Part shown: in pieces, positions 1 to 8,043 of the stretch
Position numbering within the stretch: the stretch's first letter is position 1
Layout of the letters: each line of letters starts with the position of its first letter
NCBI RefSeq assembly: GCF_009649815.1
Contig: NZ_WJIC01000003.1
Location: 1-64,000 of the forward strand
Direction: 5' to 3'
Length of the DNA stretch: 64,000 nucleotides
Source: Nocardia sp. SYP-A9097
GTDB taxonomy: Bacteria; Actinomycetota; Actinomycetes; Mycobacteriales; Mycobacteriaceae
Made by a program: the position numbers and the translations under genes
Notes under the pieces: generated by a model
Seen by the model: only the letters and a program-made list of their open reading frames with translations
The model's database searches: none
What the model was told of the DNA's origin: nothing

Positions 1-2
1 TC

Positions 3-821
3 GATGCGATGCTGGCCAAGTTCGCGCGCCCGGGCATGTGCAACCCCGCCGACACCGACAGCCCGTGGACCGCACAGGACGCCACCGACGACGCGCGCCT
101 GCAAGCGGCCGCCGCCCGTGATACCCGTACTCCCGCGCAGCGTAATCATGATGCGCTGCTGGGGTTTCTGCGTCCCGAGCTCGGTGGCCCGGCGAAGCGG
201 GGCTCGCATCGCGGGGTACCGGTCGCTGCGATCATGACCATGAGCATCGCCGATGTCGAACGCGCGGCGGGAGTCGCGACGCTGGCCACCGGCGGCACCG
301 TCCCGATCAGCGAGGCCCTGGAGCTGGCACAGCAGTCGAAGCGGTTCCTCATGGTGTTCGACCACGCGGGCATGCCCCTGCATGTCGGCCGTGAATCCCG
401 CACCGCGACCAAGGCCCAACGCCTGGCGCTGATCGCGACCGAGCGGGGCTGCACCCGACCCAACTGCTCCGCGCCCGCCTCGCGCGCCCAGGTGCATCAC
501 CTCACCGAATGGTCCAAGGGCGGCAAGACCGATATCGAGAACCTGACTTTGGCGTGCGATAGCTGTCATGCCCAAGTTCATGACGGTCCCGGGGGCTGGA
601 AGACCGTGAAACTCGGTCCCGATACGGCGTTTCCGGGGCGCACCGCGTGGATCGCGCCCCCGCATATCGATCCCACCGGGACTCCGCAGGTGAATCACCG
701 GCATCATCCCGGCGAGTTGATGGCCCTGACCCTGTCCCGGATCCAGGACCGCAATCGACAAGCCAGGGAACGTCATAAGCGCTGGCTCGCCACCCACCGC
801 GCCACCCCCGCCACCCCCTGA
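3..821 (+). CDS. DUF222/HNH endonuclease family protein, 5'-truncated by window edge
   Basis: The reading frame is open from the left edge (first complete codon at base 3), so this is the C-terminal part of a longer protein. About 272 residues are visible. Counting from the ATG at base 9, residues 147-200 form an HNH nuclease module: a CxxxxC pair (GCTRPNC), the HHL motif (QVHHLTEWSKGG), then N-L and CxxCH (LACDSCHAQVH). The preceding part resembles the DUF222 region of the 13E12 repeat family, which occurs in many copies in mycobacteria and Nocardia. Its function in those genomes is not established; nuclease activity is inferred from the HNH motif only. A strong hairpin follows the stop codon. 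Confidence 0.88.
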   Translation, partial: DAMLAKFARPGMCNPADTDSPWTAQDATDDARLQAAAARDTRTPAQRNHDALLGFLRPELGGPAKRGSHRGVPVAAIMTMSIADVERAAGVATLATGGTVPISEALELAQQSKRFLMVFDHAGMPLHVGRESRTATKAQRLALIATERGCTRPNCSAPASRAQVHHLTEWSKGGKTDIENLTLACDSCHAQVHDGPGGWKTVKLGPDTAFPGRTAWIAPPHIDPTGTPQVNHRHHPGELMALTLSRIQDRNRQARERHKRWLATHRATPATP

Positions 822-838
822 AAGCGGTCCTCCACACA

Positions 839-877
839 CCCGTGGCACCGCAGGCGTCAGCCTGCCGGTGCCACGGG
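839..877 (+). terminator. Hairpin after the HNH gene, likely terminator
   Basis: A near-perfect stem of 17 base pairs (arms 839-855 and 860-877, one bulged base, 4-nt loop) starts 18 bases after the stop codon. There is no immediate U-tract, which is common for actinobacterial terminators. Confidence 0.75.
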
Positions 878-907
878 CACGTTTGTCTCCGCGACGAATG
901 TCATTCC

Positions 908-1153
908 GGCTCTTGGTTTTTAGTCTCTTGTTCTTGTATCTCTTGTTCTTTATTTCTTTGTTCTTTTATGTTTTGTCTCTGAACGTAACCACAGCCTGCC
1001 AGCCAGGCTGGAACGTGAGAGGGCGGCTCCCAAATGGGGGAGCGAAAGCCGGGTACGGCACCCAAGGTTCCCACACCGAAAAATCTTGGCCCTCCTCCGA
1101 ACCCCGCTGGAACGGAAGGGCATTCGCGGGTGTCCGCTACGAAGGCCCCGGAG
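908..1153 (+). repeat. Dispersed repeat, copy 1: T-rich tract plus GC core
   Basis: This gene-free stretch holds a T-rich tract (about 908-980, many TTGTTCTT-like words) followed by a core of about 170 bases starting near 981 and ending in CTACGAAGGCCCC near 1149. The same core recurs at 12621-12800 (inverted), 12997-13170 and 61495-61675. Shared words include GAGCGAAAG/A, GGGTACGGCA, GGTTCCCAC and TGGCC-TCC-CCGAACCCCG. I do not recognise a named element. The core is also open in one + frame in three copies, but no start signal is visible, so I do not call it a gene. Confidence 0.8.
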
Positions 1154-1167
1154 ACAAACCGCCCTCA

Positions 1168-1947
1168 TCAAGGACGCGCGGCCACCGCGACAGGCTGCGT
1201 GTGCGCGTCCGAATGCCCATTGCCGACCGGATTCGGCGAGGCGGTGCCGCGGAAGAGATCCACATAGACACGAAACGCCATGTAAAGGTAAGCAACGGTT
1301 TTCGGGATCATCAGCAGGCCCAGCTGTGGGATACGGCGCGCGAACAGCACCACCGGCAGGTAGCAGGCGAAAGACGCGGCCATGGCGTTGGCGATCGCGC
1401 GGAAGGTGCGGTCACCGGTGCGATCGCTGTCGCGCCGCATGAGAGCGATTTCGCTCGCGCCGACCATCAGCAACGGGATATTGCGATCGACGCCCCAACC
1501 GGCGGGTGTCTCATCGCGATCCCAGTTGTTGAACGGCATCGCCAGCATGAGCAATCGCACCCCCGACAGGCCCAGCAGCGTCTTGCTGACCCGATCCCAC
1601 GGACGCTGGAAGCGCAGTCGCCACGCGTCGAGCGACAGCACATAGAACAGGGTGATGGTGATGGAGGTGGCCATCTCGCCGAGCCCGATGAGTCCGGCCC
1701 GGCGGCCTCGCCAGGTCAGGTAGCCCCGGCCCGGCCCGCGACCCAGTGATACCGCGCGCAGTGCGAGATGTGCGGTATCACCGACCGCGAGCAGCGTGAA
1801 CGCCTCCTGCAGGCGTTCGGCGGCAGGTGCGTCGGCGGGCGCGACCTGTGCCCGCCGACGCCGCATGGCGATCACCAGCCCCCAGATTGTCGCCAAGTAG
1901 CCCAGGTTGAAAAGCATTTCGAGCCGTCTGCGTGCCGCACTCGGCAT
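1168..1947 (-). CDS. Multi-pass membrane protein of unknown function
   Basis: 259 residues. The ATG at 1947 is chosen because GAGGAG lies just upstream on the minus strand; the frame stays open further upstream, but that part is shadow. About six to seven hydrophobic helices can be picked out, near residues 12-29, 45-65, 80-105, 120-135, 150-165, 172-192 and 198-222. Arg-rich loops (MRRRRAQ near 27, RRGR-type near 75) lie between them. The C-terminus is hydrophilic. No catalytic motif or family was recognised. It is divergent from the 2221 gene and ends about 15 bases from the dispersed repeat. Confidence 0.7.
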   Translation of the reverse strand: MPSAARRRLEMLFNLGYLATIWGLVIAMRRRRAQVAPADAPAAERLQEAFTLLAVGDTAHLALRAVSLGRGPGRGYLTWRGRRAGLIGLGEMATSITITLFYVLSLDAWRLRFQRPWDRVSKTLLGLSGVRLLMLAMPFNNWDRDETPAGWGVDRNIPLLMVGASEIALMRRDSDRTGDRTFRAIANAMAASFACYLPVVLFARRIPQLGLLMIPKTVAYLYMAFRVYVDLFRGTASPNPVGNGHSDAHTQPVAVAARP

Positions 1948-2220
1948 CGTGTTCTCCTCATCGTCGCAGTTCGAATGCGTCGAGTCTGTCCGGTTGCGGG
2001 TGCGTCGCGGCAGGGACATTGGTCCCTGAATCACGACCCGGACGATGGAGCGCAGCCGATACCAGCGGCTCGGAAAACGGGGAGAACGTCGCCGATACCC
2101 GCACCCGCCCGATGTCGCGCACCGTGCCTGCGGATGATTGCCCGAACGCAAGCGGGGAGTCTCAGCGCCGGTCATTCTGCGTCGCAACCCGCTTCGCGCG
2201 AACCGATGTACGTTCGGACC

Positions 2221-3396
2221 ATGGGGAGTTCGACCGGCGCGGTGCGCCGATCCATGAGATTTCATCGTCCGATCGTGATTGCCATCGGGCTTGTGGTGGC
2301 GGTCCTGGTCGGGGGATTGGTGCCGAGCTGGTGGTGCGGTCGGGACGCCGACGCATGGTTTCGGGGTGATCCGGTGCGGGTGCGCGGGCTCGCGGAGGAG
2401 TTGGTGGCCTTCGAAGCCGATGACGATCACCAGCGGGCCACCGGCGCGAGTGGGGAACTCACCGATATGTGGGGGATACTCGCGCATCAGATGACCGCGC
2501 TGGGATTGGCGCAGGTGTGTCTGGACCATCCCGAATGGCGAGAACGGTACGCGCCCATCGTGACTCGTGCCGCGGCCAAGACGCTGCTGCCGGAGATGCG
2601 GTCGACCTTCACCGCGGCCTGGCACGGTGAGGACGGGATGGCGGTTCCGGAGAGTCCGCGCGGGCACGCCTATCTCTCCTATGCCGCTCTCGCGCTCGGG
2701 ATGGCGCGCCTGGTGGATCCGGCGTTCCCGCCGGATCTCGCGACTCGGCAGGATGCGCTGATCGCCTCCTACGAGCGGCGACTGCTCGCCTCGCCGACCG
2801 CACTGCTGGACACCCTGCCCGGAGAGGCGTACCCCACCGATGTGGCGGCCGTCGCCGCCGCCATCGCGGTGCACGGTCGCGCCACCGGTGCCGATCACGG
2901 TGCGGTGCTGGCGCATTGGGCGCGGCAGGTCCGCGCGGTCCAGATCGATCGGGGCAGCGGGTTGGTATGGCAGCGCATGGGTGTCGACGGACAGTCGCAT
3001 GACGCCCCACGCGCGTCGGGCACCGGATTGGCGGCCTACTTCGCCGGTTTCGCGGACCGGACGCTCGCGCAGGAGTTGGCGACCGGGTTCTTCCGCCAGC
3101 AGCGCAGCCTGCTCGGCTTCGGTGCGATCCACGAGTATGGCCCGGGCTACGACGGTCCGGGAGATATCGACAGCGGGCCCGTGATACTCGGAATATCGGT
3201 GTCGGCCACCAGTTTCGGGCTCGCCTCGGCGCGGTCGCTCGGTTACCGTGACGATTTCACTCGCCTGTTTCGCACCGCCGATCTCGCCGGTCTACCACTA
3301 CGGAGCGGGTCTCGGCTACGCTTCGCGACCGCCGGGGTGATCGGCAACGCGCTCCTGCTGGCATTCCTCACCTCGGGACCGGAGTTGGCGCGATGA
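2221..3396 (+). CDS. Membrane-anchored protein of unknown function, probable helical-toroid ectodomain
   Basis: 391 residues from the ATG at 2221; an in-frame ATG at 2206 and one at 2254 are alternatives, and no start has a clear ribosome site. One hydrophobic anchor lies at about residues 17-35 (IVIAIGLVVAVLVGGLV). The rest is rich in Ala/Leu helices with aromatic and Gly-rich turns (GEAYPTD, GYDGPGDIDSGP), a pattern seen in alpha/alpha-toroid enzymes such as linalool dehydratase-like or glycosidase-like folds. That resemblance is only an impression. It shares an ATGA overlap with the next gene, so the two are probably translated together. Confidence 0.65.
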   Translation: MGSSTGAVRRSMRFHRPIVIAIGLVVAVLVGGLVPSWWCGRDADAWFRGDPVRVRGLAEELVAFEADDDHQRATGASGELTDMWGILAHQMTALGLAQVCLDHPEWRERYAPIVTRAAAKTLLPEMRSTFTAAWHGEDGMAVPESPRGHAYLSYAALALGMARLVDPAFPPDLATRQDALIASYERRLLASPTALLDTLPGEAYPTDVAAVAAAIAVHGRATGADHGAVLAHWARQVRAVQIDRGSGLVWQRMGVDGQSHDAPRASGTGLAAYFAGFADRTLAQELATGFFRQQRSLLGFGAIHEYGPGYDGPGDIDSGPVILGISVSATSFGLASARSLGYRDDFTRLFRTADLAGLPLRSGSRLRFATAGVIGNALLLAFLTSGPELAR

Positions 3397-3725
3397 GACT
3401 GCTCCAGACCGAATGGCTGCTCACCGCGTGGCGATCGCTGCGCATCCCGCTCCTGCTGGTGGTGTCGTATCTCGTTCTGCGCCTGGCGTTCGCGGCACTA
3501 TCGGAGCGACATGGGCTCGGTTCCCCCGACGGCCTGAGCCTGGGCTACCTGGCCGTCGCCGCGATACTGCTGGTACTGCGCGTGGCGCTATTGGTTGTCG
3601 TGCCCGCCATGCTCGCCTACCGCGTCGTGGTAGCCGCGGTGACATATCTGCTTCGCCGTGGGAGTCGGGCGGATCAGTCGGCAGAGGTGGAGACGATCGA
3701 TGAGGTGACCCCGTCAGCTGGTTGA
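3393..3725 (+). CDS. Small two-helix membrane protein
   Basis: 110 residues. The start codon overlaps the stop of the upstream gene (ATGA at 3393-3396), indicating translational coupling. Two strongly hydrophobic segments are visible, about residues 18-36 (LRIPLLLVVSYLVLRLAFA) and 50-85, followed by an acidic tail. No family was recognised. The coupling suggests it works with the membrane-anchored protein encoded just upstream. The last 12 bases overlap the 3' end of the converging amidohydrolase gene. Confidence 0.62.
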   Translation: MRLLQTEWLLTAWRSLRIPLLLVVSYLVLRLAFAALSERHGLGSPDGLSLGYLAVAAILLVLRVALLVVVPAMLAYRVVVAAVTYLLRRGSRADQSAEVETIDEVTPSAG

Positions 3726-4973
3726 GGCGGGGACGAGTTCGTTGATTGTGTTGGTGCGGGCCACTATTCGGCCTGCTTTGAGGACATAGCAACGGTCGGG
3801 ACGATCCAGCAGGGCGTGCGCGACGCGGTGCGTGGACAGGACCACGAGGTCGGCCGTGGCGCCGGGGCGGAGACCGTAGCGGGCGGAGATACCGGTGATA
3901 CGAGCGGCCTCGGTGGTGGCCATAGCCAGGACCCGAGTGAGTTCGGCGGGGGTAGAGAGATGACAAGTCTGGGCCAGGAAGAGCCCTATGTCGAGGAGGT
4001 CGGCATTGCCATAGGGGGTGAAGGCATTGCGAATATTGTTGGAGGAGTACGCCGTTGTGATGCCCGCCGCCCAGAGTTCGCGGATGGGCGCGATGCCGCG
4101 GCGGATATTGGTGGTGTCGGCGCGGCCGCCCAGGTGCATATCGGTGGCGGGAAGCGGGACCACCGCCACGCCTGCCTCGGCCAGATTCGCCAGGGTGTGC
4201 TGTCGCCGAGCCGGATCCCGACCCGCCAGGGAAGTCATGTGGCCCAGGGTGACTCGGCCGGACATGCCGGTGCGTTCGGTGACCTCGGCGATGTAATCGG
4301 CCATGGCAAAGCGGGGATCGGTGGCGTCGTCGGCGAAGTCGGCATGGATATCGACCGGGACCGCGAATTCCGCGGCCAGGTCGAAGACGAGATCGATATG
4401 CCGGCGGCAGTCGGCGACGGTGGGTTCGTTGTAGGCGCAGCCGCCGATGACATCGGCTCCGCGGCACAGGCTTTCGCGTAGCAGGTCCAGGGTGCCCGGA
4501 GCCTGCAGAATGCCTTCCTGAGGAAATGCGACGATCTGCAGGTCGATGCGGTCGCGGTACTCCTCGCGCAGACCCAGCAGGGCTTCGACGCCTTGCAGGC
4601 CGACAATCGGATCCACATCGGGGTGGGCTCGGATCATGGTGGTCCCATTGGCGATTGCCATATCCAGCACCCGCCGGGCGCGCGCGGTGATGGAGTCCAC
4701 GGTGAACCCGCGTTTGAGTTCGGCGGTGACGGCAATGGCCCCGGCCAGGGTGCCGTCCGGATTCGGGCGTTCGGCGTCCAGGAGAGCCTTGTCCAGGTGG
4801 ACATGGGATTCGATCAGACCGGGGATGACCACCCTTGCGGCGCAGTCGATTTCGTCGGGAGCGTGGATGGGCAGGTTCGGGCCGACCACGATGATGATGC
4901 CGTCCGCGATGGCGATATCCACCAGTTCGGTGTCGTCGTCGATGCGGGCATTGCGCAGCACCAGGTCTGCCAT
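3714..4973 (-). CDS. Amidohydrolase, cytosine-deaminase-like (paralogue 1)
   Basis: 419 residues, ATG at 4973 preceded by GGGAGGT. This is a typical TIM-barrel amidohydrolase of the CodA type: N-terminal beta domain, then HVHLDK metal motif (near residue 57), HPDVDP, DIHADFADD, LGHMTSL and a C-terminal SSNNIRNAFTPYG segment. Relative to E. coli CodA, the catalytic Glu of the HCDE motif aligns with Phe here, and the Asp of the GHDD motif (a metal ligand) aligns with Asn, so activity on cytosine is doubtful. The substrate is unknown; the context suggests an N-heterocycle or its ring-opened product. It is divergent from the TauE-like gene across the GntR gene. A predicted operator lies at 5017-5026. 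Confidence 0.85.
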   Translation of the reverse strand: MADLVLRNARIDDDTELVDIAIADGIIIVVGPNLPIHAPDEIDCAARVVIPGLIESHVHLDKALLDAERPNPDGTLAGAIAVTAELKRGFTVDSITARARRVLDMAIANGTTMIRAHPDVDPIVGLQGVEALLGLREEYRDRIDLQIVAFPQEGILQAPGTLDLLRESLCRGADVIGGCAYNEPTVADCRRHIDLVFDLAAEFAVPVDIHADFADDATDPRFAMADYIAEVTERTGMSGRVTLGHMTSLAGRDPARRQHTLANLAEAGVAVVPLPATDMHLGGRADTTNIRRGIAPIRELWAAGITTAYSSNNIRNAFTPYGNADLLDIGLFLAQTCHLSTPAELTRVLAMATTEAARITGISARYGLRPGATADLVVLSTHRVAHALLDRPDRCYVLKAGRIVARTNTINELVPASTS

Positions 4974-5016
4974 GAATACCTCCCGGAGCGCCTTCTACGC
5001 GAAGAACTGTCCCCGT

Positions 5017-5026
5017 TTGTATACGA
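5017..5026. promoter_or_regulatory. Putative GntR operator 1 (TTGTATACGA)
   Basis: A 10-bp near-palindrome with core GTATAC, 44 bases upstream of the amidohydrolase start. Its form T-N-GT-AT-AC-N-A fits the operators of FCD-type GntR regulators. The same word recurs in three other promoter regions of this cluster. Confidence 0.65.
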
Positions 5027-5099
5027 CCGGCATGTTTCCAACTCGGACGGTGAATGCTTCGCCCAGGTTACAAATGTCTTGGCGGGCAGTCGATCCCGT

Positions 5100-5738
5100 T
5101 CAGTCGCGGTGCCGGTACGCGTAGGTGGCGTGCGCGATATGTTCGGCCACGGCCTGGGCGGCGCGGTCGGGATCACCGGCTTCCAGTGCGGCGCAGATCT
5201 CTTCGTGCTCATGCCAGGAATCGCTGGCCCGGCGGGGCAGTTCCACCGCGTACACCCAGGCGATCTTCCAGCTCAGCTGTGTGATGAGCTGCTCGAGCAG
5301 GGTGCTGCCGGAGGCTTCGGCGAGCACCTCGTGGAAGCGGCTGTTCAACCGGGTGAGCTCGTCGAGTCGACCGGCGCGCACGGCGTCCTGGCCGAGGGTG
5401 GTCAATTCCTTGAGACGGCCGAGCTGTTCGGGCGTGCGGCGCACGGCCGCGCGGGAGGCGCACAGCGGTTCCAGGCGGGCGCGGATCTCCAGGAGATCGG
5501 CCGCCTCCTCCTCGGTCAATTCGGCGACGAAGACCCCGGCATAGGGGCGTGACGAGGCGAAACCCTCTGCCTCCAAGGTGCGTAACGCCTCACGCACCGG
5601 CACCCGGGAGACGCCGTAGCTCTCGGCGAGGGACTCCTCGGTGAGGCGCTGGCCGGGGGTGAACACCCCGCGAATGATGTCGTCGCGAATGGCGCGACAC
5701 AGCTGCTGCGGCGTCATGCGCCGGACGGTGCTGCTCAC
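5100..5738 (-). CDS. GntR-family transcriptional regulator with FCD ligand domain
   Basis: 212 residues from GTG at 5738; ATG at 5717 is an equally good start, and neither has a clear ribosome site. Residues about 10-70 form the winged helix (LAESYGVSRVPVREALRTLE, then AGVFVAELT). Residues about 80-200 form the helical FCD effector domain, with the usual metal-binding pattern of Asp/Asn and three His (LNSRFHEVL, SWHEHEEI, AVAEHIAHA). Members of this family usually repress catabolic genes and release DNA on binding a small carboxylate. The GTATAC sites in front of the cluster's transcription units are its likely targets. Confidence 0.9.
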   Translation of the reverse strand: MSSTVRRMTPQQLCRAIRDDIIRGVFTPGQRLTEESLAESYGVSRVPVREALRTLEAEGFASSRPYAGVFVAELTEEEAADLLEIRARLEPLCASRAAVRRTPEQLGRLKELTTLGQDAVRAGRLDELTRLNSRFHEVLAEASGSTLLEQLITQLSWKIAWVYAVELPRRASDSWHEHEEICAALEAGDPDRAAQAVAEHIAHATYAYRHRD

Positions 5739-5790
5739 CGCGGGCTCACGGAGATCACTGTGGCCTCACAATTGGAACGGAGGGGTGGGT

Positions 5791-5800
5791 TTGCATACGA
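5791..5800. promoter_or_regulatory. Putative GntR operator 2 (TTGCATACGA)
   Basis: It lies about 50-75 bases upstream of the possible starts of the GntR gene and differs by one base from the sites at 5017 and 5949. This suggests autoregulation. Confidence 0.55.
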
Positions 5801-5948
5801 TCCATCGTGGCGGTGCCGGATGGGATGCCGCAAATCTACTGCATGAACCTGTGAGCGCGCCCGCTCGGTGAATATGAGACCGGTTCAGCGGCAGCGGAAC
5901 CCGAGTGCGGCAGGTGGGGCGCGTTCGGGTCGCCGGTGAGCGTGAGGT

Positions 5949-5958
5949 TTGTATACGA
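5949..5958. promoter_or_regulatory. Putative GntR operator 3 (TTGTATACGA)
   Basis: Identical to the site at 5017 and placed 30 bases before the preferred start of the TauE-like gene. A longer reading frame would begin inside it, which argues for the start at 5988. Confidence 0.65.
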
Positions 5959-5987
5959 TGCGCAGCATCTCAGTCCGGAAGGGTTTC

Positions 5988-6737
5988 ATGGATCCCGCGC
6001 ATCTCGTTCTCTTGCTCGTCGCCGGTTTCGGGGCGGGCGTGTGTAATGCCATTGCCGGTGGCGGCAGTCTGTTGTCATTTCCCGCACTGCTGGCCACCGG
6101 ATTACCGCCGGTGGCGGCGACCGTCACCAATTCGGTGTCGGTATGGCCCGGATATCTGGGCGGAGCGGCCGCACTGCGGAAGCGGCTCGATGAGCATCGG
6201 GCGCTGGTGCCCCGGCTCATACTCACCGGTGCGGTCGGTGCCGCAGGGGGAGTGATCGCCCTGCTGGCCGCGCCGCCCAAGGTGTTCGCGGCGCTGGTGC
6301 CGTACCTGATTCTGTCGGCGACCGCGCTTTTCGCGGCGCAGCCGTTCATGTCGAAGAAGCTGTCGGCGCGACGCGGGGACGGGGACTCGCGGCTGCTGTT
6401 GTTCGCCGGAGTCTTCCTCGGCGGAATGTACGGCGCGTACTTCAACGGTGGCATGGGCATCGTATTGCTCACCGCGCTCGCGCTGGGCATCGACGCGTCG
6501 ATCACCATGCTCAACGGCTTGAAAAGTGTGCTCACGCTGACTGTTTCGACGACCGCCATGGTCGCCGTGGCGCTCTTCGGTCCCGTGCACTGGCTGGCCG
6601 TGCTCGTACTCGCCCCCGCCTGCCTGCTCGGTGGTGTCGCGGGCGCGAAACTCGCGGATCGATTGCAGCCGGGGGCTTTCCGGGCCGTCGTCATCGTCTT
6701 CGGTGTCGGTGCGGGCACCGCCATGCTGCTGACCTGA
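5988..6737 (+). CDS. TauE/SafE-family (DUF81) membrane permease
   Basis: 249 residues from ATG at 5988, chosen because CCGGAAGGG precedes it and because the operator occupies the region of the longer frame. Eight or so hydrophobic helices are spread over the length. The family hallmark GAGVCNAIAGGGSLLSFPAL is at the N-terminus, and the repeated half-motif with Gly and Asn (YFNGGMGIVLLTAL, then LNGLKSVLTL) in the middle. Family members export or import small anions such as sulfite, sulfoacetate or carboxylates; the substrate here is not known. It is followed 36 bases later by the second amidohydrolase, probably in the same transcript. Confidence 0.87.
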   Translation: MDPAHLVLLLVAGFGAGVCNAIAGGGSLLSFPALLATGLPPVAATVTNSVSVWPGYLGGAAALRKRLDEHRALVPRLILTGAVGAAGGVIALLAAPPKVFAALVPYLILSATALFAAQPFMSKKLSARRGDGDSRLLLFAGVFLGGMYGAYFNGGMGIVLLTALALGIDASITMLNGLKSVLTLTVSTTAMVAVALFGPVHWLAVLVLAPACLLGGVAGAKLADRLQPGAFRAVVIVFGVGAGTAMLLT

Positions 6738-6773
6738 CCTCGCTACCCATCCAACTCCAGAAGAGGTGCACAG

Positions 6774-7973
6774 ATGAACGACCTACTGCTGCGCGGCGGC
6801 CGCCCCTGGACCCCGGGCCGGCCGCTGACCACCGCCGACATCCTGATCAAGGACGGGCGCATCACCAAGATCGGACCCGGCCTCACCGAAACCGCCACCG
6901 AGACCGTCGATCTCGCGGGTGCGCTCGTGCTGCCCGGTCTTGTCGACTCGCATTGCCATCTCGACAAGACCATGTACGGCGGCCCGTGGATTCCCAATAG
7001 CGGCGGCCGGACCCTGCAGGGCCGCATCGCCAATGGTGAAGGCCGGCGCGACGAGCTGGGCCTGCCCAGTCCCGATTACGCGGCGAACCTGTTGGGGGCC
7101 ATGATCTCCGGCGGGACCGCCCACGTCCGCAGTCATATCGATATCGATCCCGAGGTCGGGCTGCGCGGTGTGGAGGCGGTACGCGCTGCGACGGAACGGT
7201 ATTCGGATCGCATCGACGTGCAGCTGGTGGCGTTCCCGCAGGGCGGGCTGATGAATCGGCCCGGTACGGGCAAACTCCTGGAAGCCGCGCTCGCCGACGG
7301 GGTGGAGGTGATCGGCGGCCTCGACCCCGCCGGATACGACGGGGACCCCACCGGGCAACTCGATCTTCTGTTCGGTCTCGCCGAGAAGTACGGCGCGCGT
7401 ATCGATATCCATCTGCACGACCGCGGCGCGCTCGGGGCCTGGCAGTACGACCTGATCATCGAACGCACCCGCGCCACCGGATTGTCGGGCCGGGTCACCA
7501 TCAGCCATGCCTACGCCATGGGCGAGCTGGCCCCCGACGAGCAGCGCCGGATCGCGGAAGCCCTTGCCGGCGCCGGAGTTTCGATGGTCACCTGCGCGGT
7601 CGGCGACGCCCCGGTGGTGCCGGTGCGGCTCATGCACGAGACCGGTGCGGGCCTGGCCCTGGGCAATGACGGTATTCGCGACCTGTGGACCCCGTACGGC
7701 GACGGCGACATGCTGCGGCGCATCATGACCGTCGCCTTCCGGGACCGCCTGGTGGCGGATGAGGAGATCGAACTGGCCCTGACCGCCGGAACCTACGGCG
7801 GGGCAAAGGTTCTCGGAGTCGCCGACTACGGACTGAGCGTGGGCTCGGCCGCCGACCTGTTCACCGTGACCGCCGAAACCCCCGCGCACGCGGTGGTTTC
7901 CGTGCCTGCGCGCGAGCTGGTGCTCAAGCGCGGCCGGATTGTGGCCCGCGATGGCGCGCTCGCCGCGCACTGA
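6774..7973 (+). CDS. Amidohydrolase, cytosine-deaminase-like (paralogue 2)
   Basis: 399 residues; AGAAGAGG lies 7-14 bases before the ATG. It shares the scaffold of the 3714-4973 product: DSHCHLDKTMYGG, HIDIDPEVGLRG, VQLVAFPQ, DIHLHDRGALG, ISHAYAMG, and LGNDGIRDLWTPYGDGD near the C-terminus. Unlike its paralogue it keeps the Asp that aligns with the CodA metal ligand Asp313 (NDG against HDD), but it also lacks the CodA catalytic Glu after the third metal motif. The two enzymes therefore probably act on related but not identical compounds, perhaps sequential intermediates taken up by the ABC importer encoded next. Confidence 0.87.
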   Translation: MNDLLLRGGRPWTPGRPLTTADILIKDGRITKIGPGLTETATETVDLAGALVLPGLVDSHCHLDKTMYGGPWIPNSGGRTLQGRIANGEGRRDELGLPSPDYAANLLGAMISGGTAHVRSHIDIDPEVGLRGVEAVRAATERYSDRIDVQLVAFPQGGLMNRPGTGKLLEAALADGVEVIGGLDPAGYDGDPTGQLDLLFGLAEKYGARIDIHLHDRGALGAWQYDLIIERTRATGLSGRVTISHAYAMGELAPDEQRRIAEALAGAGVSMVTCAVGDAPVVPVRLMHETGAGLALGNDGIRDLWTPYGDGDMLRRIMTVAFRDRLVADEEIELALTAGTYGGAKVLGVADYGLSVGSAADLFTVTAETPAHAVVSVPARELVLKRGRIVARDGALAAH

Positions 7974-7983
7974 TCGTATACGA
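7974..7983. promoter_or_regulatory. Putative GntR operator 4 (TCGTATACGA, perfect palindrome)
   Basis: A perfect 10-bp palindrome directly after the amidohydrolase stop codon and 61 bases before the ABC ATPase start. It suggests that the importer genes have their own GntR-controlled promoter. Confidence 0.65.
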
Positions 7984-8043
7984 AACAGGGGCGTAATCAT
8001 GTTGACCGCGAACGGCAATGAGCCCCCGATAGAACTGTGAAGC

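Noticed and set aside
868..1749. Long plus-strand frame crossing the first dispersed repeat
   Set aside because: It has no start signal, low-complexity T-rich coding at its beginning, and overlaps the better-supported minus-strand membrane protein gene.
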